DNA of 36,131 bases from positions 1 to 36,131 of the forward strand of contig WYAU01000033.1 in the NCBI GenBank assembly GCA_011525665.1, in the 5' to 3' direction. The stretch's first letter is position 1. The number at the start of each line of letters is the position of its first letter. The position numbers and the translations under genes were made by a program. The DNA comes from Candidatus Brocadia sp. (GTDB lineage Bacteria > Planctomycetota > Brocadiia > Brocadiales > Brocadiaceae). Below, piece by piece: positions 16,434 to 25,068 of the stretch. The notes beneath the pieces are model-generated. The model made no database searches. It saw nothing but the letters and a program-made list of their open reading frames with translations, and was not told where the DNA came from.

Positions 16434-17219
16434 ATGCCGGAATCCAAACTACAGGTAATCCTGCTACGATACACACCAAACCCCGAAGAACTCGTGGCAC
16501 AGGCGGCTAAGTTGTGTTATAGCCCCGCATCTCTTGAAGAACTCAAGAAACAGGTCGAAAGGAAAGACCAGGCAGGTTTTATTGAAAAATTGACCGATAT
16601 GAGACACCTGTCACCCGTTGAGCACGTTACCTTTACCTTTGCCGTAGAGGGGATATCCCGTGCCTGTTCCCACCAGATGGTACGACATCGCCTTGCATCC
16701 TATTCCCAGCAGAGCCAACGATATGTGGGGCAACAGACCGGGAAAACCGGAGGATTCCATTTTATTGTCCCGCCCGGTATAGAAAAGATCGGCAAAAAAC
16801 AGTGGTTTACGGAAAAGATGGATATCATTCAGGCGTGGTATGATGAACTTGTAGAAGCGCTTGGCAACGGCGGGGAAAGCACCTTTGAGGATGCCCGATT
16901 TTTATTGCCCAATGCCGCCGAAACAAAGATCATTATCACAATGAACGCCCGTGAACTGCTGCACTTCTTTCGGGTTCGCTGCTGTAACCGCGCGCAGTGG
17001 GAAATAAGGAACATGGCAACAGAGATGCTCCGGCAGGTCAAACAAGTTTCTCCGCACATCTTTAAAGATGCGGGGCCGGGCTGTGTAAATGACAAGTGCC
17101 CTGAGGGAAAGATGACCTGCGGGAAAGCGGATGAGGTGAGAAAACAATTTAAAAATCTTTCGGAAAACGTTCCTTCACGCAACAGAAATCAAAGCATACT
17201 CGGTGATACGACTCATTAA
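16434..17219 (+). CDS. thyX: Flavin-dependent thymidylate synthase ThyX
   Basis: A 261-residue enzyme that makes dTMP from dUMP using FAD, methylene-tetrahydrofolate and NADPH. The ThyX signature RHR(x7)S is seen at R84-H85-R86 to S94 (RHRLASYSQQS), and the SPVEHVTFTF segment at 60-69 is typical. The C-terminal half has conserved RVRCCNRAQWEIR and a cysteine-rich end (CVNDKCPEGKMTCG) common in ThyX of anaerobes. The ATG at 16434 is preferred; a longer frame would start at a GTG inside the 28-bp palindrome and adds no family-like sequence. The ribosome binding site is weak (CGGAAA). Promoter candidate: TTGACT at 16344-16349, with only a weak -10. Confidence 0.95.
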   Translation: MPESKLQVILLRYTPNPEELVAQAAKLCYSPASLEELKKQVERKDQAGFIEKLTDMRHLSPVEHVTFTFAVEGISRACSHQMVRHRLASYSQQSQRYVGQQTGKTGGFHFIVPPGIEKIGKKQWFTEKMDIIQAWYDELVEALGNGGESTFEDARFLLPNAAETKIIITMNARELLHFFRVRCCNRAQWEIRNMATEMLRQVKQVSPHIFKDAGPGCVNDKCPEGKMTCGKADEVRKQFKNLSENVPSRNRNQSILGDTTH

Positions 17220-17536
17220 ACCTTTTTTGTGATCTCCTTGAGTACGCCTCTATCGCTTTTTATGGAACACCTCGGCCAACCACGGACATTCTGCCCTTTA
17301 CAAGAGTAGGTATAAGCTGCTAACAACTCGGCAGACTTCAATAGCCGGCCATGTGATTGATTTGGATCCCTGTTGATAGCCCGTATGTAAGCATTCGCGC
17401 CGGGGTTCACATCAACCCCGTTATCTGCCACTGCGAGAGATGCAGGAGAATAACCACAACGCAACGCTTGAAACCCGCCTATCAGGTTAGTATTTTTCAA
17501 AAAATTCGCGTGTTCGTGCGTCCAAAAACACGAGCC
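17220..17536. other. Spacer between thyX and the V-ATPase operon, with an orphan frame
   Basis: No convincing gene is present. A 94-codon open frame on the minus strand (17216-17500) begins with TTG in the T-tract of a terminator, has no ribosome binding site and matches no family I recognise, although its composition is protein-like (GGFQALRCGYSPASLAVADN near the N-terminus). It may be a gene fragment or chance. Confidence 0.4.
17499..17532 (-). terminator. Intrinsic terminator of the V-type ATPase operon
   Basis: On the minus strand CGTGTT and AACACG (17509-17514 and 17527-17532) form a stem across a 12-nt loop, followed after two bases by AATTTTTT. It begins four bases after the stop of the subunit K gene. 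Confidence 0.6.
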
Positions 17537-17995
17537 TTACGATATGGTTTTCCCTATAAAAACCAGGACAAATAAAGCAACCGTCTCAATAACACCAAGG
17601 GCCATAAGGTAGTTGCCGAATCCCTGTCCTGTTTCTGCCAATGCATCGGCAGCCCATGCGCCTGCGCGTCCCTGCAACCATGCAGAAAGTCCCATGGCAA
17701 AACCACCCATCAATCCTGCCCCCAGCAACACGGGAAATGCCGTGCCTGACAGGGCAGCCTTTATGACGTTTCCCATTAAAATGATCCCATAAATAGTTTG
17801 TGATAATGGCGCTCCGACAAACTCAACAAGCATAAAAGGGGCGGACTTATTCTGCGCGTAACACTTTTTCCATCCCCCGATAGCCGCAGCGGCGGCGGCT
17901 CCGGTGCCGAAACAGGAACCTAATGCCGACATTCCTAGCGCCGCTACCGCACCCAATTTACCAAGGGACACAAGTGTTTCCTGGTCTACTGCCAT
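17537..17995 (-). CDS. atpK: V-type ATPase proteolipid subunit K (c)
   Basis: A 152-residue, four-helix double-hairpin proteolipid. The first hairpin has the Gly/Ala-rich GTGAAAAAAIGG segment and the conserved APLSQTIYGIIL. The second has the MGGFAMGLSAWLQGRAGAW segment and the ion-binding glutamate in GVIETVALFVLVF. In an intact enzyme it forms the rotor ring in the membrane. ATG at 17995 is chosen because AAAGGAG ends five bases upstream; the GTG at 18001 lies inside that site. The gene looks intact although its partners upstream (I, D, B and A) are truncated, missing or interrupted, so whether it is part of any working ATPase is doubtful. Confidence 0.9.
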   Translation of the reverse strand: MAVDQETLVSLGKLGAVAALGMSALGSCFGTGAAAAAAIGGWKKCYAQNKSAPFMLVEFVGAPLSQTIYGIILMGNVIKAALSGTAFPVLLGAGLMGGFAMGLSAWLQGRAGAWAADALAETGQGFGNYLMALGVIETVALFVLVFIGKTIS

Positions 17996-18027
17996 ACGCA
18001 CTCCTTTCTTGCCTGGTTACCAGCACT

Positions 18028-18267
18028 TTAGCATTTTATTATTTGATTTTTTGAAAATGGATGATAGGGAATACCTTTCCATTTCCACAGAACATCCGCG
18101 TGACTGGCAAATTCCAGTGTATTCAACCGTATGCCATGCACCAAAATACCCAACGCCATGAGCGCACAATTAAGACCGTGTCCGAGAAAAAGAATCATTG
18201 CCGCTATTAGCCCGGAGTATATTTCCACATGAGATGAGTCCTGAATATCAATTTTCCTTCTTTGCAA
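18028..18267 (-). pseudogene. atpI: C-terminal remnant of V-type ATPase subunit I
   Basis: The frame encodes about 79 residues. From about residue 17 it matches the last transmembrane region and tail of subunit I (NtpI/a subunit): GLIAAMILFLGHGLNCALMA, then LVHGIRLNTLEFASHA and the PYHPFSK end, parallel to the usual GHxxNxxLxxxGxxVHxxRLxxVEFF...PFxPF. A normal subunit I has about 600 or more residues, so more than 85 percent is absent. No ribosome binding site suits it. The remnant follows the end of subunit B by a few bases, where subunit D and the body of I are expected, so a single deletion removed D and most of I. Confidence 0.85.
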
Positions 18268-18280
18268 AGAGAGATTCTTT

Positions 18281-19594
18281 TTATGAGATACTCATGCGTG
18301 CATTGCCTGGCCAGAATTTCTCAATCAATTTTGTCGTAATACCAGTTTCCGCAGGTTGAAAACAATCCGCTAGTATCTGCCACTCGAAATCAAGCGCCTG
18401 GTCAAGAGGGATGTTTACATTTAAATCCATCATTTCGTGTTCGAAACGTTCGCCATACCTGAGTAATTTATTATCCCATGCGCTCATGCGAAATCCCATG
18501 GACTGTTTTTCCGTGCTTTCCTTAAACATAGCATAGAGTTGTATCATGGAGTCCATAATCGCACAATGATCTTCCCGTGTGTTCTTATTGACATGCTGCT
18601 TGAGTCGGCTCAATGAGCCAAAAGGCTCTATTCTGCCATTCCTCAGATAAAATTGTCCCTCGGTAATGTAACCGGTATTGTCCGGTATCGGGTGGGTAAC
18701 GTCGTCTCCCGGCATAGTCGTCACGGCGAGAATGGTAATTGACCCCCCGCCTTCAAAGGCAACGGCTTTTTCGTAACGAGATGCAAGCTGGCTGTAGAGA
18801 TCACCCGGATAACCACGGTTTGCCGGTATCTGTTCCATGGTATTTGCGATTTCCTTAAGAGAATTGGCAAAGTTTGTCATGTCGGTTAACAAAACCAGGA
18901 CACGTTTTCCCTCCAATGCAAACTGTTCGGCAACGGCAAGGCACAAATCTGGCACCAGGATGCATTCCACTGCCGGGTCGGCTGCGGTGTGAATAAAAAG
19001 GATCGATCGTGTAAGGGCGCCATTCTTTTCCAGCACATCTTTGAAGAATAGATAGTCATCGTGTTTCAGTCCCAAGCCGCCCAGAATAATGATATCCACC
19101 TTTGCCTGCATCGCAATCCTTGCAAGCAGAGGGTTGTATGGTTCTCCGGCAACGGAAAAAATCGGAAGTTTCTGCGATTCAACGAGGGTATTAAAGACGT
19201 CAATCATGGGAATTCCGGTTTGTATCATCGTACTCGGAGTCATGCGTTTTACCGGATTTACGGAAGGCCATCCGATGTCTATCGGGTTTTCAGTAATTGC
19301 CGGACGTTTATCACGCGGTTCACCACTGCTGTTAAGGATGCGTCCAAGCAGGGATCTTGAACAGGGTATTTTCATTGCATGTCCCAAAAAACGGACCTCG
19401 GCGTTTGTAGATATCCCTTTTGTCCCTTTCAAAACCTGCAGCGATACTCTGCCACCTTCAAGCCGTATAACCTAGGCAAGAGAACTGCCTTCCGGGGTTG
19501 TTATGGTGGCTAACTCTCCGTAAGAAACCTCATCGGCAATAACGGTAACCACATTTCCAACGATTTGTTCAATTTTTTTGTATACTCTGCGCAT
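18281..19594 (-). pseudogene. atpB: V-type ATPase subunit B with in-frame amber at codon 41
   Basis: Reading from the ATG at 19594 ([16 protein letters not shown], typical of V-type B N-termini) gives 437 codons to the stop at 18281, a normal length. Codon 41, complement of 19472-19474, is TAG. It falls in a strand that reads SSLA[17 protein letters not shown], where B subunits commonly have Gln (GQVL...), so a CAG-to-TAG change is the simplest explanation. The downstream part is well preserved ([57 protein letters not shown]). Restart at the internal ATG at 19432 would lose about 54 residues of the beta-barrel domain. The start overlaps the end of subunit A by 26 bases. Confidence 0.85.
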
Positions 19595-21271
19595 GTTCCA
19601 CAACCTTTTCCAGCATGGTGTCGATTTCTGATTCAATCGTCAGAAATTCATACGACTCCATAGCACTATAATTCCAATCTTTTGTTTTTTGTGTTAATAT
19701 TTGAAAAAACCTCCTTGCCTCATCTTTTTCATCAAAGTCCATTTTCGTTCCCAGTATCTTTACGATCTTGTGATGGGTATATCTTTGGCGTTCCACAGAG
19801 ACATAGGTAATAAAATCATCCATTAAGGTACCTTCTTCGTCGACCACCTTCATCATCTGCACAATGTCATTGCCATTCCGGAGAATTTTTTTGCCAGTTT
19901 TATGTCGTCTGATTCTATAATACTGCAATACTTGCTCCAACTATCAAGCGGGTGAATCGCAGGATACCTTCTGGCGTCTGAACGTTCTCTGGACAACCCA
20001 AGAAATGCCCCCACTACTTTAAGCGTTGCCTGAGTAACAGGACCGCCAGCAGGACTTACCGTGCCGCCAATGGTAACGGATCCTACCGTTCCGTCACGGA
20101 GCTTTACCATTGCAGCACGTTCATAAAACGATGCAATAAGCGACTCAAGATTCGCGGGGAATGCCTCATCGCCGGGTATTTCTTCGAGACGCCCTGATAC
20201 TTCCCTGAGTGCCTGTGCCCAGCGCGACGTGGAATCGGCCAGCAGCAAGACGTGCAGTCCCATTTGACGGTAATATTCCGCCAGCGTTGCTGCCGTATAA
20301 ATGGAAGCCTCACGGGTGGCCACCGGCATGGCGCTGGTATTGCATACAATCACCGTTCGTTCCATGATGCTTTTCCCCGTACGAGAATCGATAAGTTCTG
20401 GAAATTCACGAAGTGTTTCTACCATTTCATCTGCCCTCTCGCCGCACGCGGCAATGACAACGACGTCCACATCCGCATTCTTGCTGATGAGTTGCTGCAA
20501 TATGGTCTTGCCGGCGCCAAACGGGCCGGGAACGCAAAATGTTCCTCCTCTTGCAACGGGAAAATACGTGTCAACAATTTTGATTTTTGTCACCAAAGGG
20601 TCCGTTGGCATCAGCCGTTCACCGTAACAGCTCAGAGGGATTTTTATCGGCCATTTCTGTACCATGGATACCTCTACACGGAAACCCCTCTTATCTTGTA
20701 ACTCAGCAATGAACTCGCTGATCCGGTAGAAACCATGCGTTGCAATCCTTACCACTTCATATCTTCCCTTCAATGAAAAGGGGACCATGACACGATGACT
20801 GAAAATCCCTTCTGGCACGGTTCCAAGAGTGTCACCGGCACTCACCGTATCGCCATTTTTTGCCACAGGGGTAAATTCCCATTCTGCATCTCTCGGAAGG
20901 GCAGGTAAATACATGCCGCGCTTTAAGAAGAAACCGCATTGTCTGGCAAGTTCGGGAAGGGGATTTTGAAGCCCGTCAAATACTTGTGCAAGCAGACCAG
21001 GACCTAATTCAACGGTTAGCAGGTCTCCCATGAAATCGACATGCCCTCCTACTTTCAGCCACTTTGGTTCCTCCAGAATTTGTAAGTCTGCGTAGCGTCC
21101 CCGTATTCGTATTACCTCGGCTTTTAGTCGTAGATCTTCCCGTGTTGCGTAAGCAACTTCATTTTGCCTTACGGTACCATAGAATTCGGCAGTTATCATG
21201 TTGCCATTTATCGCTACGATTTTTCCACAATGGCAATGTGCGCTTTCACGATTTCCGCATTTACATCCCAT
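19569..21271 (-). pseudogene. atpA: V-type ATPase catalytic subunit A, frameshifted at a seven-A run
   Basis: From ATG at 21271 the frame encodes a V-type A subunit: GKIVAINGNMITAE near the start, Walker A GPFGAGKT at 249-256, then ADSTSRWAQALREVSGRLEE and GGTVSPAGGPVTQ. At codons reading LAKK (T run 19886-19892 on the plus strand) the frame runs into a stop ten codons later (19853-19855). Moving back one base at that point continues with KKILRNGNDIVQMMKVVDEE and about 105 residues of the normal C-terminal domain to 19569, for a total of about 567 residues, normal for the family. The N-terminus has an unusual extension with C3, C5, C13 and C15. The frame overlaps the preceding gene by 11 bases. 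Confidence 0.85.
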
Positions 21272-21803
21272 AACGTATTTCCTCACACGTACTATCCAGA
21301 AGCCCTCGCACCACATCACGTCCTTTTTCTTCATTGAACGACTTCCACCGCATGACCAGCTTCAGCTTCAAAATAAAAGAGAACAGAGAAGACACACCGA
21401 AATAATCACTCGCTGCCAGCTCATCGAGAAGCTGCCACCGGTATGCGTCCAGAGTACGCTCCTTCTCGAGAGGATTTTGTTTACTGAGTATCTCTGCTGC
21501 CACTGATGCACTGTTTCTGCCAATCTCTTCAGGCTCGCGTAAAAATTGCTGCGGATTGATGTGTAATCTTGCAGTTCTTGCAAATACGAGGGCATTTTTC
21601 AATTGGTTTTCCCTCCAAAGCCATTGCTGTATAAATGGATGGCACACCGTTTCTGGCTTTCCGTTTACCACCCGTTCAAGATCCTCCCTGTCCTGGAACG
21701 AAAGTAAATGCTTGCATGACTCAAAAAAATCTTCAGGGGTATGGGAAACGTCACTGTCGAGAGTAAGCGGCACAAGGCTTGTGGCGAGATAATAATATGC
21801 CAA
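21261..21803 (-). CDS. DUF2764 family protein of V-type ATPase operons
   Basis: A 180-residue protein beginning AYYYLATSLVPLTLD, which matches the YYYLxxSLPxL start of DUF2764 proteins found between subunits E and A in Chlamydia, Treponema and Bacteroidetes V-type ATPase operons. It probably takes the place of the central-stalk subunit C. It is helical and soluble. The start is TTG immediately after the stop of subunit E (TGATTG), with GAGGGG upstream. The reading frame appears intact and it overlaps subunit A by 11 bases. Confidence 0.75.
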   Translation of the reverse strand: MAYYYLATSLVPLTLDSDVSHTPEDFFESCKHLLSFQDREDLERVVNGKPETVCHPFIQQWLWRENQLKNALVFARTARLHINPQQFLREPEEIGRNSASVAAEILSKQNPLEKERTLDAYRWQLLDELAASDYFGVSSLFSFILKLKLVMRWKSFNEEKGRDVVRGLLDSTCEEIRYGM

Positions 21804-22439
21804 TCAATTTCCCCTCATAAAATTGTTTGCAACCCGGTGAATAATCTCAGCGAATTGAGGTTGTAAGAGACAACAGAGGGATTCTGCTATTGCCTCCTGT
21901 GTGAAATCATGAAAGACACCATCCGATTTCAGCGATACCCTGAATCCTCTGCGTATCGTATCGTCAGCCTGTATGTCAATTCCTTCCCGGAACCGTTCTC
22001 GGTACTTATCCATAAACAAGGTAACCAAAGTTTTTTGATCTTCCCGGCTTAGTAACAGTTTAACTCCCCCTTCCGCAAATCCCTTTTCAGCGTATGTTGA
22101 AATAAGTTTAACCATCATCTGCATCAAGGTGTCAGAAGAAAACGATTCACCGACTGAATAAAACACAATTTCCTGCAACAGGTTTTCCATGCTCTTGCCA
22201 ATGGCAAGAATAAAATCTCTTGCCGCCTGTTCTACCGTCTTGATGCCCTGTTCGGTAAGCAGGGCTGCCTCATGTCGTGCGTGCTCAAGGTTTCTTTTTG
22301 CCGCGGCTTCAGATTCCTGCACAATCCGTGCAGCCTGCTCTCTCGCTTTTGCGATGATGCCTGCAGCCTCTTGTTCGGCTTTTTCAACACCCTCTTTTTG
22401 AATACGAATTAATAAATTTTCAAGATTTTCAGCCATCAT
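21804..22439 (-). CDS. atpE: V-type ATPase peripheral stalk subunit E
   Basis: A 211-residue protein with a long N-terminal coiled coil rich in A, E, K and Q (about 5-90, including EGVEKAEQEAAGIIAKAREQ) and a globular C-terminal domain, the layout of NtpE/AtpE, which ties the catalytic head to the membrane part. The start at 22439 (MMAENLENLL) is chosen because family members begin just before the coiled coil. The 32 extra codons possible upstream (to 22535) run through a hairpin and look non-coding. GAGGTG lies 12 bases before the ATG, a rather long spacing; ATG at 22451 is the alternative. First gene of the operon; the frame is intact. Confidence 0.85.
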   Translation of the reverse strand: MMAENLENLLIRIQKEGVEKAEQEAAGIIAKAREQAARIVQESEAAAKRNLEHARHEAALLTEQGIKTVEQAARDFILAIGKSMENLLQEIVFYSVGESFSSDTLMQMMVKLISTYAEKGFAEGGVKLLLSREDQKTLVTLFMDKYRERFREGIDIQADDTIRRGFRVSLKSDGVFHDFTQEAIAESLCCLLQPQFAEIIHRVANNFMRGN

Positions 22440-22507
22440 AAAGGTTCCCATCACCTCTGGTTTGCTGGATCTTTTCCTCGTGAGATAAACATGAGGAAAA
22501 GACTCAT

Positions 22508-22537
22508 AAAAGAGTATGAAAATAGCCATTTTCATAC
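22508..22537 (-). terminator. Hairpin between the TPR gene and the V-ATPase operon
   Basis: A perfect 10-bp stem GTATGAAAAT/ATTTTCATAC (22514-22523 and 22528-22537) with a four-base loop lies 12 bp after the stop of the TPR gene. On the minus strand it is followed by TCTTTTA, a weak T-tract. It is AT-rich, so it may be only a partial terminator separating the TonB operon from the V-ATPase genes. Confidence 0.45.
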
Positions 22538-22549
22538 CACAGGATTCAT

Positions 22550-23947
22550 CTAACGGGATCTGGCAAAATGTTCGACCTGTTCCAGGTATTTTTGTACTTC
22601 GTCACTTGGTTTCAGTTGCTGAGCCCTGCGAAGCAGCGGAAGCGCCTCGTTGTATTTACCCGTTTTCACCAGCATCTGAGCGTGGCGCACTTTAGCATCC
22701 GCTTCATGGGTTTCAATGCTTGCGGCACGTTCATAGTAAAAAACGGCCTTTTCCGTATTGCCATTGCGTGCAGCGTGTTGTCCGAGCAGGATGAGCGCTT
22801 CACCATCCAGAGGATCGAGGGCCACAATCTCTTCAAGAACATGAGCCTCTTCATCGCCGGCTCCTTCCGCAACAGCAAGTCGTGCGCGGAGCTTAAGCAA
22901 GCCTTTCTGTTCCGCTGCTCCAAGCTCTTTACCGTGCAGGGTTTCTATGCGTTCAATCAGTCGCCGTGCTTCTTGAAGGGCACTGCGGGCAGTCAGCACT
23001 TTGGCAGCGCGAAGGGCACGGTCGGATTTTTGTTGTGGATTATTTTCCATTGCGCGAAGGTAGGAATTGACAGCCATTTCATAAAGACCTTCGTTCAGGT
23101 AAATGTCACCCAGCATATTGAGGCTGTCGCTGGTAGATTTACCGAGGCGATCGACGAGTTCATAATTTTCAGCGGCCTTGAGAGGCTGATTCATCCCGAT
23201 ATAGGCATTGGCCTGAAGCAACCAAAAGTCTGCGCGATCCGGTTGCTCAGTTATGAGGCGATCGCAGAACGCAGCAGCTTCGGCATAACGCATCTGCTTA
23301 AAAAAGCTGCGCGCCAGCCCCATTTTCCAGTCCATCGTAGATGGATCAAGCAGGACGGCCATACGAAATGCGGTCTCGGCGCAAAGGTAGTTCTCCACGG
23401 ATGCATAAGCAAAACCAAGCATACCGTAGGTAATCGAATCTCCGCCTCCGAGCTCAATAACGCGGGTAAGTGCGGGAATCGCCTTTTCATATTCATTCTG
23501 ACGGACATAAATCAGACCAAGGTTACGCCAGGCGCGGAGAAATTTGGGATATTTTTCAACGGCACCACGATAGACCTCAACCGCCTGTTCATATTTTTCC
23601 TGCTGAAAAAAAATATTCGCCAGCAGGAAATCATGAAGGGCGTTAGCCGTCTTACCGCGGCTTTTTTCAAGCAACAGGGCGGCATTATCCATCTGGTCAG
23701 ATGAAATGAGGTCAAGCATCTTTTGCATCTTGATTCGCTCATCCGTAGTAACGCGAGGCTCAATTTCCGTCTCCGACAGGTAACTTTCGATAAACCGTTT
23801 TTGAAATGCCGGACTGTTCCATATCTCAAGTACCGGTTGAGGCAACTGAGATGCGCCGGTGTGTGTCATCATGATACCAGAGGTAAAATGAATAAAGGCA
23901 AGGCTTATAAGGTATCCGGAAGTAAAATAGAATCGTAAGAGTTTCAT
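22550..23947 (-). CDS. TPR-repeat protein, last gene of the TonB2-type operon
   Basis: A 465-residue exported or membrane-anchored protein: hydrophobic N-terminus (about 7-27), then about eight to nine tetratricopeptide repeats from about residue 105 to the end (for example EKYEQAVEVYRGAVEKYPKF and NEYEKAIPALTRVIELGGGD). TPR proteins close TonB2-type gene clusters (DUF3450, TtpC, ExbB, ExbD, TonB, TPR) in Vibrio and relatives, where they are thought to aid complex assembly or receptor coupling. AAAGGA lies nine bases before ATG, and the gene begins six bases after the tonB stop. Confidence 0.85.
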   Translation of the reverse strand: MKLLRFYFTSGYLISLAFIHFTSGIMMTHTGASQLPQPVLEIWNSPAFQKRFIESYLSETEIEPRVTTDERIKMQKMLDLISSDQMDNAALLLEKSRGKTANALHDFLLANIFFQQEKYEQAVEVYRGAVEKYPKFLRAWRNLGLIYVRQNEYEKAIPALTRVIELGGGDSITYGMLGFAYASVENYLCAETAFRMAVLLDPSTMDWKMGLARSFFKQMRYAEAAAFCDRLITEQPDRADFWLLQANAYIGMNQPLKAAENYELVDRLGKSTSDSLNMLGDIYLNEGLYEMAVNSYLRAMENNPQQKSDRALRAAKVLTARSALQEARRLIERIETLHGKELGAAEQKGLLKLRARLAVAEGAGDEEAHVLEEIVALDPLDGEALILLGQHAARNGNTEKAVFYYERAASIETHEADAKVRHAQMLVKTGKYNEALPLLRRAQQLKPSDEVQKYLEQVEHFARSR

Positions 23948-23952
23948 GGATA

Positions 23953-24630
23953 TTATCCTTTCGGGAAGGTAATCGGTACACGCATACGGAACCGGACGGG
24001 TTTGCCGTTCCGCTTGCCGGGTTCAAATTTCCATTGTCTAATGGCAGAGAGCGCCGGTTTGTCGAATACCGGGTCGCTCGAACTCTGCACCACAGGCATC
24101 TCTACCCGTCCGTCTGCAGAAACTACAAAAAGAAGATAAACCGTGCCCGGCGCTTTTTTCCGCATGTGTTTGTCGATTGCCGGTGCAGGTTGATACACCA
24201 CGCGCGGTTTCTGGTCGAGGTCTGCCAGAGAGAAAAGTGCGTCAGCATCAAAACCATCACCATTGCCGCCTGAACCGAGGGTATTGAGTTTTACAAAAAA
24301 ATCTCCCCCCATCAGGCTCTCGTTCAATCCTGGATCAAGTGCAAGCTCAAGCTGCGACAAATCAAGCGGTGGCGACTTTTCCGTTAACTCCGGAGGAGGT
24401 TCCTCCGGTTCAGGTTCTTTTTCCGGTTCTTCCTCCGGCAGTGGTGGCGGCGGTGGAATGTTGCCCGTTTCCATGCTTCTCACCACCAAATCGGTTGCCG
24501 GCGGTTTGGTTATGGTCTGAATAAGCGGTAACACAAGAAAAAAGAGAAGCGTAAAGCCTGCGGCACCAAAAGCAATCTTCAGATAATACTTCAGCTGTTT
24601 GACGATAGAATCTTTCTTTTGCCTTTTCAC
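23953..24630 (-). CDS. tonB: TonB energy transducer
   Basis: A 225-residue protein with a cytosolic start, one transmembrane helix (about 20-40), a Pro/Glu-rich periplasmic spacer (IPPPPPLPEEEPEKEPEPEE, about 58-77) and a C-terminal TonB domain (about 135-225) with VYLLFVVSADGRV, SALSAIRQWKFEPG-type motif and the RVPITF end. It carries proton-motive energy from ExbB/ExbD to the outer-membrane receptor. The start is GTG, four bases after the exbD stop, with no clear ribosome binding site, so translation is probably coupled. Confidence 0.93.
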   Translation of the reverse strand: MKRQKKDSIVKQLKYYLKIAFGAAGFTLLFFLVLPLIQTITKPPATDLVVRSMETGNIPPPPPLPEEEPEKEPEPEEPPPELTEKSPPLDLSQLELALDPGLNESLMGGDFFVKLNTLGSGGNGDGFDADALFSLADLDQKPRVVYQPAPAIDKHMRKKAPGTVYLLFVVSADGRVEMPVVQSSSDPVFDKPALSAIRQWKFEPGKRNGKPVRFRMRVPITFPKG

Positions 24631-24634
24631 GAAA

Positions 24635-25054
24635 TTATTCGCGTTTGTTTGTTTGACTGGTAGCGACGCTTACCTTGTTGGCCCCACCCAGCTTTGCTTC
24701 ATCAATAATACGAACCAGCAGTCCCGATTGCGCTGCATTGTCAGCCTGAACGATAACCGGAATTTCCTCTTTCTGAAGCATGCGCTTCACGAGAGACCGT
24801 ACACCGCTGACGCCGATTTCCCGCCCTCCGTAAATCACTTCACCCTTTTCTGTTAGTGCAATTAAGATACTGTTTTTTTCAAGCCGAGATGCGGATGCTG
24901 CCTTTGGCTTATCCACTTCAACACCCGTCTCCTCGACAAACGTGGTGGTCACAATGAAAAAGATGAGCAAAATAAATACGCAATCAATCAACGGAGAGAT
25001 ATCAATTCCGGACTCGGTACTGTCATCAGTAGTAAATTCTCGAAAGCGACCCAT
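24635..25054 (-). CDS. exbD: Biopolymer transport protein ExbD
   Basis: A 139-residue protein with one transmembrane helix (about 22-42) preceded by the conserved aspartate-containing ISPLIDCVFILLIFF (D25 or nearby is the proton-carrying residue in ExbD/TolR), and a periplasmic domain with VIVQADNAAQSGLLVRIIDE near the C-terminus. GAGG lies six bases before ATG. It works with ExbB to power TonB. Confidence 0.93.
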   Translation of the reverse strand: MGRFREFTTDDSTESGIDISPLIDCVFILLIFFIVTTTFVEETGVEVDKPKAASASRLEKNSILIALTEKGEVIYGGREIGVSGVRSLVKRMLQKEEIPVIVQADNAAQSGLLVRIIDEAKLGGANKVSVATSQTNKRE

Positions 25055-25068
25055 ACGGTTCCTCTGTA

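Noticed and set aside
17216-17500. 94-codon minus-strand open frame between thyX and the V-ATPase operon
   Set aside because: TTG start inside a terminator T-tract, no ribosome binding site and no recognised family; kept only as a possible fragment within the spacer entry.
19569-19940. Separate 123-codon gene between subunits A and B
   Set aside because: Its residues from KKILRNGND onward are the C-terminal domain of subunit A in the shifted frame, so it is part of atpA, not a gene of its own.
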